From positions 1 to 41,663 of the forward strand of contig JAJAZN010000267.1 of NCBI GenBank assembly GCA_026785685.1: 41,663 nucleotides of DNA, in the 5' to 3' direction. Under the pieces are notes generated by a model. It did no database searches. It saw only the letters and a list, made by a program, of their open reading frames with translations, and was not told the origin of the DNA. This document shows positions 16,657 through 25,023 of the stretch, piece by piece; within the stretch, counting starts at the first letter, position 1; every line of letters begins with the position of its first letter. The position numbers and the translations under genes were made by a program. The DNA comes from Thermoleophilia bacterium. GTDB lineage: Bacteria > Actinomycetota > Thermoleophilia > Gaiellales > Gaiellaceae.

Positions 16657-18500
16657 GAGGCACCCTTGTCGCCAGGGCGCTCCGAGCGTCCTCGCGCAAC
16701 GGGCGTATACCGCCCGGATGCGAGGGCACCGAGCTGTGATGCCACCGCTGCCCAGGCGATGAGCGCGAGCACGGTCGGCCAGGAGACGAAGCCCAGCGTC
16801 ATCAAGGAGACGAGGTACAACGGCGTGTTCAGACCGAGCTCGAGCTGGGTTCCAACCGCAACGAGCGCAAGAGCCGGCCCGGCGAGCCCGATGCCGTACA
16901 GGCAGTCGCGCAGCCAGCCGGCTCCTGTGGCGACCTGCGGTAGCCACAGCCACGCATACAGCGAGGGGACAATGAAGAGCAGGGCATAGGGGCTGATCAC
17001 CGCGGTTGCGATCCCGATCCCTCCGAGCGCGAGGAGCGAGACTGCGTATCCGGCCAGCACCTCCTCCGCCGTTGCTGCGGCCGTTGGGATGAGAACGCGA
17101 CGGGCTCGCCACCAGCCGAACGCGGCGGCGGCGCCGACGAGCGCCAGGCCGACCACCGGCCAGTCCGTGACGGCGGGGCTATCCGGTGGTGGTGGAAGCG
17201 CCGACCCGCGCGGGAAGACACCGGCGAGCGCGCCCACGCCGATCACGAAACCGATCCAGAGCCAGACGCCGAGGCGGGTTCGGAGCGCCCGCCACCCATC
17301 CGAGAGCGGGAGCCGCCGCCGTCGACTGCGTGCAAGGAGGTCGACGACGCCCGCAAGAAAGGGGATCAGTGCGACGAGGAGCACGAACTCGATCGCCCAG
17401 CCGCGAACGATCCGAGACCCGAGGTAGACGTAACCGTTCGTTCCCCCCGCGAGGTCGATGCCGTTGTCCAGTGACGCGAGCACCGATTCGGCGGCGCGAC
17501 CGAGCCTGACGAACTGACGACGATCGAGTTGCGCCGTTGTGTCGGAGGTCGCTTCACCACCTCCGTCGTTCGCGGTCGTGAGACGGAGGGCAGAGATCTC
17601 GCGACCGAGGAATGGAGCCTGCTCGCCGTAGCCGAACGGAATCCCGAGGTTGACGAGCTGCGTGAGCCAGCCGGGGTAGACGGGTGCGGCACCGAGCTCG
17701 TCTTCGACGCGAACATCAGCGGTACGCACGAGCGCCGGCGCAGGTGACCGCGGCGCGAGTCCTGCAATCTCGAGCCGGGGCCTCGCTGACCCCGCGAGGG
17801 CGTCGAGTGACACGACCGCGCGAACCGTGTCGCGCCGCGGCGAGCGCGCCGCGAATCGCTCGGCGCCAAAGCCACCAAACGCGCCGCCATCGGAGGAGAG
17901 GAAGATCAACGTGTGCTCCGGTGTCGGGCGCCTTGCGATCGTGCCGAGCCGCCCGTATCCCCGCTCGATCTCGATCAGTGCTGCCGTTCCCGACGCATTG
18001 TCGTTCGCGCCAGGACCGCTGCCGATGTTGTCGCGGTGCGCGAGGAAGAGGATTGCATCGGTGCTCGCGCCGGGGATGACCGTGACGAGGTTTCGGAGTC
18101 GCACCGTCCCGAGCCCGGGAATCGTTTCATCCCATGCGTCTTCTGTCGTGGGAAGGCCGTACAGGGCGAGCCTTTCCTTCACCCAGCCCGCTGCGCCCAG
18201 GGCACCCTCCGTCCCCGGCTCGCGGTCAGGGAAGTCCCTCGCCAGCTCTGTCGCGAGCTGGGTGGCCGAGCCACCGTCGAACGCCGGCGGAAGGGTCGAG
18301 GCGGGGAATGGGCCTGGCGTCGCGATCGTGAACGCGAGCACGAGGAGGGGAACGACGAGGAGCAGGCTCGCTCCTCGAACGATGGCGCCGTTGATGGGCT
18401 GGTCGGAATTTCGCCGCCGGGTGCGCCGCCGAGACCGTGCAGCAGGCCGATCGGAGGGCGGTCTCCGGCCTTGCCTCCTCGCTGAATCAGGGGTCACCAC
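16650..18500 (-). CDS. M28-type (aminopeptidase-like) membrane protein, active site diverged
   Basis: A 616-residue protein. It has a basic N-terminus, one helix (about 45-65), an extracellular M28-like domain (about 75-360) and about seven C-terminal helices. M28 peptidases use His, Asp, Glu-Glu, Asp and His for two zinc ions and catalysis. Here AHRDN (His about 155) and GANDNASG are present, but the usual EE is replaced by SSDGGAFGG, and the last His region reads LRLTTANDGG. Loss of peptidase activity is likely (inference). The ORF-track start at 18620 overlaps the divergent response regulator; GTG 18500 (or 18497) is preferred, 10 bases after TACTAT. Confidence 0.75.
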   Translation of the reverse strand: MVTPDSARRQGRRPPSDRPAARSRRRTRRRNSDQPINGAIVRGASLLLVVPLLVLAFTIATPGPFPASTLPPAFDGGSATQLATELARDFPDREPGTEGALGAAGWVKERLALYGLPTTEDAWDETIPGLGTVRLRNLVTVIPGASTDAILFLAHRDNIGSGPGANDNASGTAALIEIERGYGRLGTIARRPTPEHTLIFLSSDGGAFGGFGAERFAARSPRRDTVRAVVSLDALAGSARPRLEIAGLAPRSPAPALVRTADVRVEDELGAAPVYPGWLTQLVNLGIPFGYGEQAPFLGREISALRLTTANDGGGEATSDTTAQLDRRQFVRLGRAAESVLASLDNGIDLAGGTNGYVYLGSRIVRGWAIEFVLLVALIPFLAGVVDLLARSRRRRLPLSDGWRALRTRLGVWLWIGFVIGVGALAGVFPRGSALPPPPDSPAVTDWPVVGLALVGAAAAFGWWRARRVLIPTAAATAEEVLAGYAVSLLALGGIGIATAVISPYALLFIVPSLYAWLWLPQVATGAGWLRDCLYGIGLAGPALALVAVGTQLELGLNTPLYLVSLMTLGFVSWPTVLALIAWAAVASQLGALASGRYTPVARGRSERPGDKGASA

Positions 18501-18509
18501 GACGGGGGC

Positions 18510-18517
18510 TATAGTAC
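18510..18517. promoter_or_regulatory. Overlapping divergent -10 elements
   Basis: TATAGT on the plus strand (18510-18515, for the response regulator) shares bases with TACTAT on the minus strand (18516-18511, for the M28-like gene). The two promoters would compete for the same RNA polymerase footprint. Confidence 0.45.
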
Positions 18518-18558
18518 GACCTCCCGGACCCGTAGCCCCGTGGCGTGTGACACCGACG

Positions 18559-19257
18559 ATGCCCGAGACCTCAACCATCCTGCTCGTCGACGACGAGGAA
18601 GCTATCCAGAAGCTCCTCACCTACCCGCTCGAGCGAGACGGGTATCGCGTCGTTCCGGCCTGGGACGGCGAGGAGGCACTTAGGCGCTTCGGCGAGGAAG
18701 AGATCGACCTCGTCGTGCTCGACATCATGCTCCCGAAACTCGACGGCCTCGAGGTCTGCAAGCGCCTCCGGGCCGAAAGTACCGTTCCGATCATCATGCT
18801 CACCGCTCGGGATGACGAGCTCGACAAGGTGCTCGGGCTCGAGCTCGGAGCGGACGACTACATCACGAAGCCGTTCCTGATCCGTGAGTTCCGGAGCCGG
18901 GTCAGGGCTGTCCTGCGCCGTGCTGCGACACCGCATCTCGGCGGAAAGCGCGAGGAGACGATCGATCGCGGCGACGTCAAGATCGATCTGCCGCGACGGA
19001 CGGTCGAGGTACGAGGCGAGCTCGTCCAGTTGACATTTGTCGAATTCGAGCTGCTCGCTCTGCTCGCGGCAAACCCCGGTGTCGTCTACTCGCGCCGACA
19101 GCTCCTCGAACGGCTCCGTGGAGGGGCCGACTATCGCGAGCCACGCACCATCGACGTCCACGTCCGGCACCTGCGCGAGAAGATCGAGGTCGAGTCCCGC
19201 GAACCGGAGCTGATTCTCACGGTCCGTGGCGCCGGATACCGCTTCCGCGACGGATGA
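18559..19257 (+). CDS. OmpR/PhoB-family response regulator
   Basis: A 232-residue response regulator. The receiver domain (1-120) has acidic DDEE, the phospho-acceptor Asp55 (VVLDIMLPK), Thr in MLTARDD and Lys in YITKPF. The C-terminal winged-helix DNA-binding domain (135-232) shows LTFVEFELLALL and RTIDVHVRHLREKIE. The ATG at 18559 is used; an in-frame GTG at 18547 is possible. The stop overlaps the kinase start (ATGA), so both are made together. It may also regulate the divergent M28-like gene or the HtrA gene downstream (inference). Confidence 0.95.
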   Translation: MPETSTILLVDDEEAIQKLLTYPLERDGYRVVPAWDGEEALRRFGEEEIDLVVLDIMLPKLDGLEVCKRLRAESTVPIIMLTARDDELDKVLGLELGADDYITKPFLIREFRSRVRAVLRRAATPHLGGKREETIDRGDVKIDLPRRTVEVRGELVQLTFVEFELLALLAANPGVVYSRRQLLERLRGGADYREPRTIDVHVRHLREKIEVESREPELILTVRGAGYRFRDG

Positions 19258-20660
19258 GCATTCCGGGCGGCATCCGCGTCAAGCTGACGCTGGCGCTGCT
19301 CGGCATCGTTGGCGGCGCGCTCCTCGCGGCATACGCGATCGTCGTCCCGTCGCTCGAGCTCCGACTCGTCAATGCCAAGCTGGAGCAGCTGCAGCGTGAC
19401 GCCGAGGCACTGGCGGTCAACTACGCGTTGAACCAACAGCGGCTCGACGACTTCGTCGGAGCGTCCGCATTCGTCTCGAACGCACGGGTCGTCGTCTTCG
19501 ACGTCACAGATCCTCCACGCAACGAAGTCCTCCGGTCACTCGCCGACTCGTCCCCCGTGGGCCGGTTCGAGATCGAGAACGACCCTGCGGCCCTCGAGGC
19601 GGCAAAGGGCGCCGGAACGGTGCGGGCACGGATCGTGCGCGACGGCCGTGAGTACGCCGAGGTGGCCACGACCCTCCTTGCGACGGGCGATGTGATGCTC
19701 CTCTCGAGCTCGCTCGAGGATCAGCTCGCCACGGTTGCCCTCGTCAAACGACGGCTCGCGTACGCGACCGTCGTCGCGCTCCTGATCGCTCTCGTTCTCG
19801 GATTCACCGTCGCCGCAGTACACGCACGGCGACTCGGCCGAATCCAGAAGGCGGCAGACAGGATCGCCGAGGGCGCGTTCGACGAATCGCTCCTTGACAC
19901 CGGCAACGACGAGGTCGGGCAACTCGCGGGCTCGGTCGACAGGATGAGGATCCAGCTCGCGGAGGTCGACCTGGCACGGAAGGAGTTCGTTGCGAACGCC
20001 TCTCACGAGCTGCGCACGCCGCTCTTCTCGCTCGCCGGATTCCTCGAGCTCCTCGTTGACGAAGACCTCGACGACGAGACACGGCGGGAGTTCCTGGCAA
20101 CGACACGGGCGCAGGTCGATCGACTGACGAAGCTCGCAACAGATCTGCTCGACCTGTCCCGGATGGACGTCGGGCGGATCCGGATCGAAGCGGAGGACGT
20201 GGGTCTCGCCGAGGTGGTCAGAGTGGTCGCAGAGGAGTTCGGGGCCGTGGCGGACGCGTCGGGCCACACGCTCGTTGTCACGGTCGACGATGATGCCTGG
20301 GCGCTCGCGGACGAGGAGCGAGTCCAGCAGATCGCACGTGCTCTGACGGGCAACGCGCTCTCCCACACCCCGGCGGGAACCACGGTCGAGCTCCGTGCCG
20401 AGCGCCGCGGGAGTCGGGTGGCGCTTCTCGTCCGAGACAACGGCCCCGGTATTCCACCGGAGCACCTCGGTCGGATCTTTCAGCGGTTCTACCGGGTCGA
20501 CGGCGGTCAGGCGTCGGGGAGCGGCCTCGGCCTCGCTATCGCTCGCGAGCTGGCGGGGCGGATGCACGGCACGGTGACGGTCGAGAGCCAACCCGGCGAC
20601 ACCGTCTTCACGCTGGAAGTGCCGGCTGACACCTCGCCAGGAGCCGATGGGCTCGCCTGA
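19254..20660 (+). CDS. Sensor histidine kinase
   Basis: A 468-residue membrane kinase partnered with the preceding regulator. It has a first helix (about 12-32), an extracellular sensor of about 130 residues, and a second helix (about 170-190). Then come HAMP (about 190-240), HisKA with the phospho-His in NASHELRTPL (His251), and HATPase with N box GNALSHTPAG, G1 DNGPGIP and G2 GSGLGLAIA. All catalytic boxes are intact. The HtrA protease gene follows, a pairing often seen in envelope stress circuits such as CssRS- or MprAB-like systems. Confidence 0.94.
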   Translation: MSIPGGIRVKLTLALLGIVGGALLAAYAIVVPSLELRLVNAKLEQLQRDAEALAVNYALNQQRLDDFVGASAFVSNARVVVFDVTDPPRNEVLRSLADSSPVGRFEIENDPAALEAAKGAGTVRARIVRDGREYAEVATTLLATGDVMLLSSSLEDQLATVALVKRRLAYATVVALLIALVLGFTVAAVHARRLGRIQKAADRIAEGAFDESLLDTGNDEVGQLAGSVDRMRIQLAEVDLARKEFVANASHELRTPLFSLAGFLELLVDEDLDDETRREFLATTRAQVDRLTKLATDLLDLSRMDVGRIRIEAEDVGLAEVVRVVAEEFGAVADASGHTLVVTVDDDAWALADEERVQQIARALTGNALSHTPAGTTVELRAERRGSRVALLVRDNGPGIPPEHLGRIFQRFYRVDGGQASGSGLGLAIARELAGRMHGTVTVESQPGDTVFTLEVPADTSPGADGLA

Positions 20661-20671
20661 GCCGACCGATC

Positions 20672-20695
20672 CCCCGTTTCCACGTGGAAACGGGG
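20672..20695. promoter_or_regulatory. Perfect 24-bp palindrome, parS-like
   Basis: The half-site CCCCGTTTCCAC is followed by its exact reverse complement. The core TTTCCACGTGGAAA resembles ParB-binding parS sites, which have a TTNCACGTGNAA core, but the usual G two bases further out is shifted by one position. It lies in the 36-base gap between the kinase stop and the HtrA open frame, 47 bases before the likely HtrA -10. No T run follows, so it is not a terminator. It may be a parS variant or an operator. Confidence 0.6.
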
Positions 20696-20729
20696 CATGG
20701 GCGCGAGCGGTACGGCCACCTCGCCTGGC

Positions 20730-20735
20730 TACAGT
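20730..20735 (+). promoter_or_regulatory. htrA -10 element, leaderless layout
   Basis: TACAGT followed by exactly six bases and GTG at 20742. This is the basis for moving the HtrA start from ATG 20697. Confidence 0.55.
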
Positions 20736-20741
20736 GGGTTC

Positions 20742-21911
20742 GTGCAGCCGCGTGTCTTCGCCATCGCCGTCGTCGCCGCCGTGCTCGGAGGCGCAGCCGC
20801 GCTCGCGATCGGAGCGCTGACCGGGGCCACGGGCGGCCAGACCTCGACCGTGGTCGTCGAGCGCACGATTCCGGTGGACGTTGCGGCCCCGGCCGCCGTG
20901 CCACCGATCGGGACGGGTTTCAACCCGGCCGCGATCTACGCGCGACGCTCGCCGGGTGTCGTGACGATCTACGCCGATCTCGGCGTGGAGGGGCAGGCCC
21001 AGGGTTCGGGATTCATCGTCGACCGAGACGGCACGATCCTGACGAATGCCCACGTCGTGACGGACGTCGCACATTCGTCCGGTGGCGCCGTCACCGGTGC
21101 CGAGACGGTGTACGTCGAGTTCAAGGACGGCGATCGCGTGCCCGCGAAGATCGTGGGCTGGGATCTGTTCAGTGATGTCGCTGCGATCCGCGTCGACACT
21201 GCACTTCATCCCGTTGCGCCCGTCCCGCTCGGGAGGTCGGCCACCGTCGTCGTCGGGACACCGGTCGCCGCGATCGGGAGCCCATTCAACGAGCAGAGCT
21301 CGCTCTCCGTCGGCGTCGTTTCTGCGACGAACCGCACGATCGACTCTCTGACGTCCGGCTACAGCATTTCCGACGCGATCCAGACCGATGCGCCGATCAA
21401 CCACGGCAATTCGGGCGGTCCTTTGTTCGACGCTCGCGGCCGCGTGATCGGCATCAACGCCCAGATTCGATCGACGAGCGGCGCCGGCGAGGGCGTGGGG
21501 TTCGCGATCCCGATCGACACGGCGCGCCGAGCGCTCGACCAGCTGGTCCGCACGGGCCGTGTCTCCTACGCCTACGTCGGCGTCACGACTCAGGACGTCA
21601 CGCCCCGGCTCGCGCAGAAGTTCGGCTTCACGGCATCGCGCGGGGCGCTCGTCGCCAAGGTGCAACCCGACACGCCTGCCTCCCGGGCGGGTCTGCGTGG
21701 TGGTACGAGCGTGGAGGACGCCGACGGCGTCCAGGTCTCCCTCGGTGGCGATGTCATCGTCAGGATCGGCGGCACACAGATCACGAGTGCGCAGGACGTG
21801 TCGCGGGCCGTCGCCTTGCACGTGGCCGGAGAGAAGGTGCAGTTCGCCGTTCTGCGGGGTGGGAAGACGCGCCGCGTCGTGCAGGTGACCCTCGCCGAGA
21901 GGCCTTCCTGA
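20742..21911 (+). CDS. HtrA/DegP-like serine protease with PDZ domain
   Basis: A 389-residue envelope quality-control protease (from GTG 20742). An N-terminal membrane anchor (about 5-27) and a linker precede a trypsin-like domain with the triad His104 (ILTNAHVV), Asp145 (FSDVAAIRV) and Ser224 (GNSGGPL). The C-terminal PDZ domain is at about 290-385 ([18 protein letters not shown]). The catalytic residues are all present. The ATG at 20697 would add 15 residues and ignore the promoter. It is likely controlled with, or by, the two-component system upstream. Confidence 0.94.
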   Translation: MQPRVFAIAVVAAVLGGAAALAIGALTGATGGQTSTVVVERTIPVDVAAPAAVPPIGTGFNPAAIYARRSPGVVTIYADLGVEGQAQGSGFIVDRDGTILTNAHVVTDVAHSSGGAVTGAETVYVEFKDGDRVPAKIVGWDLFSDVAAIRVDTALHPVAPVPLGRSATVVVGTPVAAIGSPFNEQSSLSVGVVSATNRTIDSLTSGYSISDAIQTDAPINHGNSGGPLFDARGRVIGINAQIRSTSGAGEGVGFAIPIDTARRALDQLVRTGRVSYAYVGVTTQDVTPRLAQKFGFTASRGALVAKVQPDTPASRAGLRGGTSVEDADGVQVSLGGDVIVRIGGTQITSAQDVSRAVALHVAGEKVQFAVLRGGKTRRVVQVTLAERPS

Positions 21912-21961
21912 GCCTGGCTGAGAGTCTCGTGCCTCAGGCCGGGCATTTCGCCGCCTCCGAG

Positions 21962-21967
21962 TACGAT
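21962..21967 (+). promoter_or_regulatory. moaC operon -10 element, leaderless layout
   Basis: TACGAT followed by exactly six bases and ATG at 21974. It heads the long moaC-hemD operon. Confidence 0.55.
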
Positions 21968-21973
21968 GCTTCT

Positions 21974-22420
21974 ATGACCCACCTCTCGCACGTTCAGGCC
22001 GACGGGACGATCCGCATGGTGGACGTCGGTGCCAAGCCGCTGTCGCGGCGTCGTGCCGTCGCCCGGGGCTCCGTTCTCATGGCGGCGGAGACTGCGAGGC
22101 GGCTCAGAGACCTTCCGAAGGGCGACGCGCTCACGACGGCGAAGCTCGCCGGGATCATGGCCGCGAAGCGAACGAGTGACCTGATTCCACTCTGCCACCC
22201 CCTGCCACTGACCGTCGTCGAGGTCGAGCTCACCGTCGTCGAGGCCGGAGTCGAGATCACCGCCGTCGCGGAGACGACGGCGCAGACGGGCGTGGAGATG
22301 GAGGCGCTGACGGCCGTTGCCGTTGCCGGATTGACGGTCTACGACATGGCCAAGGCGATCGACAAGGGGATGACGATCTCGGGTGTGACGCTCGTCGAGA
22401 AGACCAAGGAGCCGGCGTGA
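21974..22420 (+). CDS. moaC: Cyclic pyranopterin monophosphate synthase MoaC
   Basis: A 148-residue enzyme of molybdenum cofactor synthesis, converting the MoaA product to cyclic pyranopterin monophosphate. Signatures are [11 protein letters not shown] and [20 protein letters not shown], with KAIDKGM near the C-terminus. The ATG at 21974 is preferred over the ORF-track start at 21929, because the latter lies upstream of the -10. It overlaps mog by GTGA. No moaA is seen in the window. Confidence 0.95.
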   Translation: MTHLSHVQADGTIRMVDVGAKPLSRRRAVARGSVLMAAETARRLRDLPKGDALTTAKLAGIMAAKRTSDLIPLCHPLPLTVVEVELTVVEAGVEITAVAETTAQTGVEMEALTAVAVAGLTVYDMAKAIDKGMTISGVTLVEKTKEPA

Positions 22421-22899
22421 GGGCAGCCGTGCTCACGGTTTCGGACGGTGTCCATCACGGCACGCGGGAGGACCGGAGCGGCGACACGTTAACGGAGCTT
22501 CTGACGGCCGAGGGGTTCGAGGTCGAGCGCCGCGTCGTGCCCGACGACACGGACGTGATTTCCGCTGCGATCGTCGACCTCTCGAATAGCAACTCTCTTG
22601 TTCTGACGACAGGCGGCACGGGATTCACACCCCGTGACGTCACGCCGGAGGCGACGCGTCCCATCCTCGAACGCGAGGCTCCCGGGATCGCCGAGGCGAT
22701 CCGCGCCGATGCGAGGACGCGAACACCCCATGCACTGCTCTCCCGGGGTGTCGCCGGCCTGAGGGGCGCGACGCTCGTTGTGAACCTTCCGGGCTCCCCG
22801 GGCGGCTGTCGCGACGGCTTCGCCGTTCTCCAGCCTGCTCTTCTGCATGGTCTCGAGCTTGCAGAGGGCGACCAGAGCTCCCGACACCGCCAGACGTGA
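22417..22899 (+). CDS. mog: Molybdopterin adenylyltransferase (MogA/MoaB family)
   Basis: A 160-residue protein that adenylates molybdopterin before MoeA adds molybdate. It has the family motifs TVSDG at the N-terminus, [18 protein letters not shown] in the centre, and NLPGSPGG near the C-terminus. The GTG start overlaps moaC and its stop overlaps the next gene's GTG. MogA and MoaB cannot be told apart from sequence alone; the neighbouring moaC and the separate moeA fit either. Confidence 0.92.
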   Translation: MRAAVLTVSDGVHHGTREDRSGDTLTELLTAEGFEVERRVVPDDTDVISAAIVDLSNSNSLVLTTGGTGFTPRDVTPEATRPILEREAPGIAEAIRADARTRTPHALLSRGVAGLRGATLVVNLPGSPGGCRDGFAVLQPALLHGLELAEGDQSSRHRQT

Positions 22900-23762
22900 G
22901 CACGGCCACGCTCTCGCTCCCGCGCCGCTTTGCCTCGCTCGTCAAGCTCGAGCACACCGTCTTCGCGCTCCCGTTTGCGTATGTCGGCGCGTTCCTCGCC
23001 GTCGACGGCTTTCCGGGCGTCGGCCCGACCGTCTGGCTGACCCTTGCGATGGTCGGCGCCCGCACGCTCGCGATGGGCCTGAATCGACTCATCGACGCAG
23101 AACTCGACGCCCGAAACCCGCGCACGGTAACCCGCGAGATTCCCTCCGGGGCCCTCTCTCGCGCCCAGGTCTGGGCCTTCTGCGCCGCCGCCCAGGCGCT
23201 GTACCTCGTCGCCGCGTTTCAGCTCGAGCCGATCGTTCGCTGGCTCTGGCCGATTCCGGTCGCGATGTTCGTGATCTATCCGTATCTGAAGCGCGTGACG
23301 TGGCTCTGTCACGTCTGGCTTGGCGCCTGTACGGGCCTCGCACCGCTTGGTGCCTGGCTCGCGGTGACCGGTGAAGCGCCGTTCGAGGCGTGGGCACTCT
23401 TCGCGGCGCAGGGCCTCTGGGTTGCCGGATTCGACCTGTTCTACTCTCTGTTCGACCTCGCCCACGACCTGCAGCAGGGCATTCGCTCTTGGGCGACGCG
23501 GTTTGGCGAACGCGGTGTGTTCGTCGGGGCACGCCTCTTTCACGCCGCCGCCGTGACGCTTCTCGCTGCCGTCGGCGTAGGGCTCGGGAGCGATATCTTC
23601 TACTGGCTCGGGGTGGTCGCGGTCGCGGCACTCCTGATCTACGAGCACTCTCTCGTCCGACCGGGGCATCTTGACCGGCTCAACGCCGCGTTCTTCACGG
23701 TCAACGGCCTGATCGCGGTCGTTTTTTTCGTCTTCGTCGCCCTGGACACGCTGACCTCGTGA
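22896..23762 (+). CDS. UbiA-family prenyltransferase, MqnP-like
   Basis: A 288-residue membrane prenyltransferase with about nine helices. The first Asp-rich motif is NRLIDAELDARNPRT, followed by TREIPSGALS, a pairing typical of MqnP-type enzymes of the futalosine menaquinone route. The second motif region reads YSLFDLAHDLQQGIRSWATRFG. It would attach a polyprenyl tail to an aromatic quinone precursor. No other mqn gene is in view, so UbiA for another aromatic acceptor (or haem) cannot be excluded. The GTG start overlaps mog, and the stop overlaps ccmA. Confidence 0.82.
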   Translation: MSTATLSLPRRFASLVKLEHTVFALPFAYVGAFLAVDGFPGVGPTVWLTLAMVGARTLAMGLNRLIDAELDARNPRTVTREIPSGALSRAQVWAFCAAAQALYLVAAFQLEPIVRWLWPIPVAMFVIYPYLKRVTWLCHVWLGACTGLAPLGAWLAVTGEAPFEAWALFAAQGLWVAGFDLFYSLFDLAHDLQQGIRSWATRFGERGVFVGARLFHAAAVTLLAAVGVGLGSDIFYWLGVVAVAALLIYEHSLVRPGHLDRLNAAFFTVNGLIAVVFFVFVALDTLTS

Positions 23763-24376
23763 TCGACGTCGCTGCCGCCGCGGCCGGCCCGGTCGTTCTT
23801 GGGGAAGGCCTCGAGAAGCGCTACGGACGCAAGCGTGTACTGCGGGGCGTCTCGTTCGCCGTTCCGCGCGGCGGGTTCCTGGTCGTGACCGGAGCAAACG
23901 GCGCCGGGAAAACGACCTTGCTTCGACTCGTCGCGGGGCTCGCGGCACCGACAGGAGGCGTGCTGGAGGTCAGCGGCGATCGCCGAGACCTGGGCTTTGT
24001 GGGCCACGAGCCACTCGTCTACCAGGAGCTGACCGCGCTCGAAAATCTCGAGTTGTTCGGGCGGCTCTATCGCGTCGCCGACCGCAGGGAACGCAGTGGG
24101 ATGCTGCTTGAACGCTTTGGCCTCTGGGACGCACGCTCCGACCGCGTCTCCACGTATTCACGCGGCATGATCCAACGCCTCGCGCTGTGTCGGGCACTGC
24201 TACACGATCCGGCTCTGCTCGTCCTCGACGAGCCGTTCACTGCGCTCGACGAGGACGGTGCCGGTGTGCTAGACATGGAGCTCTCGGCGCTCGCGGGCGA
24301 GCGCACGGTGATGCTCTCCACGCATGATCCGGCCCGCGTCGAAGCGCTCGCCACGGACAGGCTCGTTCTCGCATGA
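23759..24376 (+). CDS. ccmA: Haem exporter ATPase CcmA
   Basis: A 205-residue ABC ATPase. Walker A is TGANGAGKTT (about 41-49), the signature region reads YSRGMIQRLAL, Walker B is LLVLDEPFTALD, and the switch His is in STHDP. Its short length and the coupled ccmB and ccmC genes identify it as CcmA of cytochrome c maturation system I, which releases haem-loaded CcmE. The GTG start overlaps ubiA. Confidence 0.92.
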   Translation: MIDVAAAAAGPVVLGEGLEKRYGRKRVLRGVSFAVPRGGFLVVTGANGAGKTTLLRLVAGLAAPTGGVLEVSGDRRDLGFVGHEPLVYQELTALENLELFGRLYRVADRRERSGMLLERFGLWDARSDRVSTYSRGMIQRLALCRALLHDPALLVLDEPFTALDEDGAGVLDMELSALAGERTVMLSTHDPARVEALATDRLVLA

Positions 24377-25023
24377 GCGCCCTCACGCTGTACGCGTCCG
24401 ACGTCGTCGCCCTCGCGCGCAAGGATCTCCGGCTCGAGCTACGGGCCCGGGACACGCTCCCGGCGATGCTTCTCTTCGTCCTCTCAACGCTCGTCGTCTT
24501 CCACTTCGCGCTCCCGACCGGCACGGCCGACGACGCTGCCTACGGCCTGCTCTGGATCGCGCTCATCTTCACGGCGCTGCTCGGCCTCGCGCGCGCGTGG
24601 GCGCCGGAGCGTGAAGGCGGCGCTCTCGACGGCCTCGTTCTCGCGCCGTGCGACAGGAGCGCGATCTGGCTCGGTAAGACGCTTGCCGTCCTCGTCTTTC
24701 TGACAGCCGCCGAGCTTGTTGCTCTACCCGCGTTCGCGCTCTTCTTCGCACCTGTCGACCTCGTGGCCGTTGCGGGCGTCGTGCTTGCGAGCATCGGCAT
24801 CTGTGCCGTCGGCTCGCTCCTCGCTGCCATGGCCGCCGCGAGCCGGGGACGCGAGGTCATTCTCCCGCTCCTCTTCCTACCGCTCGCGATTCCTCTGATC
24901 GTGGGCGGTGTCGGCGCTGGAATCTCGCCCGAGGGCGCGACCTACCTCACCTTCCTCGGCCTGTACGACCTCGTCTTCGCGATACTGGCATGGGCCACCT
25001 TCGAATATGTCATCACGGAATAA
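24373..25023 (+). CDS. ccmB: Haem exporter membrane protein CcmB
   Basis: A 216-residue protein with six hydrophobic segments, matching CcmB in length. Typical elements are ARKDLRLELRARDTLPAMLLF at the N-terminus, EREGGALDGLVLAPCDR after helix 2, and LLFLPLAIPLIVGG. It forms the ABC complex with CcmA. The ATG overlaps the ccmA stop, and its last 17 bases overlap ccmC. Confidence 0.92.
   Translation: MSALTLYASDVVALARKDLRLELRARDTLPAMLLFVLSTLVVFHFALPTGTADDAAYGLLWIALIFTALLGLARAWAPEREGGALDGLVLAPCDRSAIWLGKTLAVLVFLTAAELVALPAFALFFAPVDLVAVAGVVLASIGICAVGSLLAAMAAASRGREVILPLLFLPLAIPLIVGGVGAGISPEGATYLTFLGLYDLVFAILAWATFEYVITE

Noticed and set aside
17827-18558. N-terminal extension of the response regulator from 17827
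   Set aside because: The extra 244 codons are antisense to the M28-like gene; the receiver domain starts directly at ATG 18559.
20672-20695. The 24-bp palindrome as a transcription terminator
   Set aside because: It has no loop apart from the dyad centre and no T run on either side.
20697-20741. ATG 20697 as start of HtrA
   Set aside because: It lies upstream of the TACAGT promoter element; the leaderless spacing points to GTG 20742 and the anchor helix starts there.
19536-21821. 761-aa minus-strand ORF
   Set aside because: Shadow across the histidine kinase and htrA; no domain, and it spans two well-supported genes.
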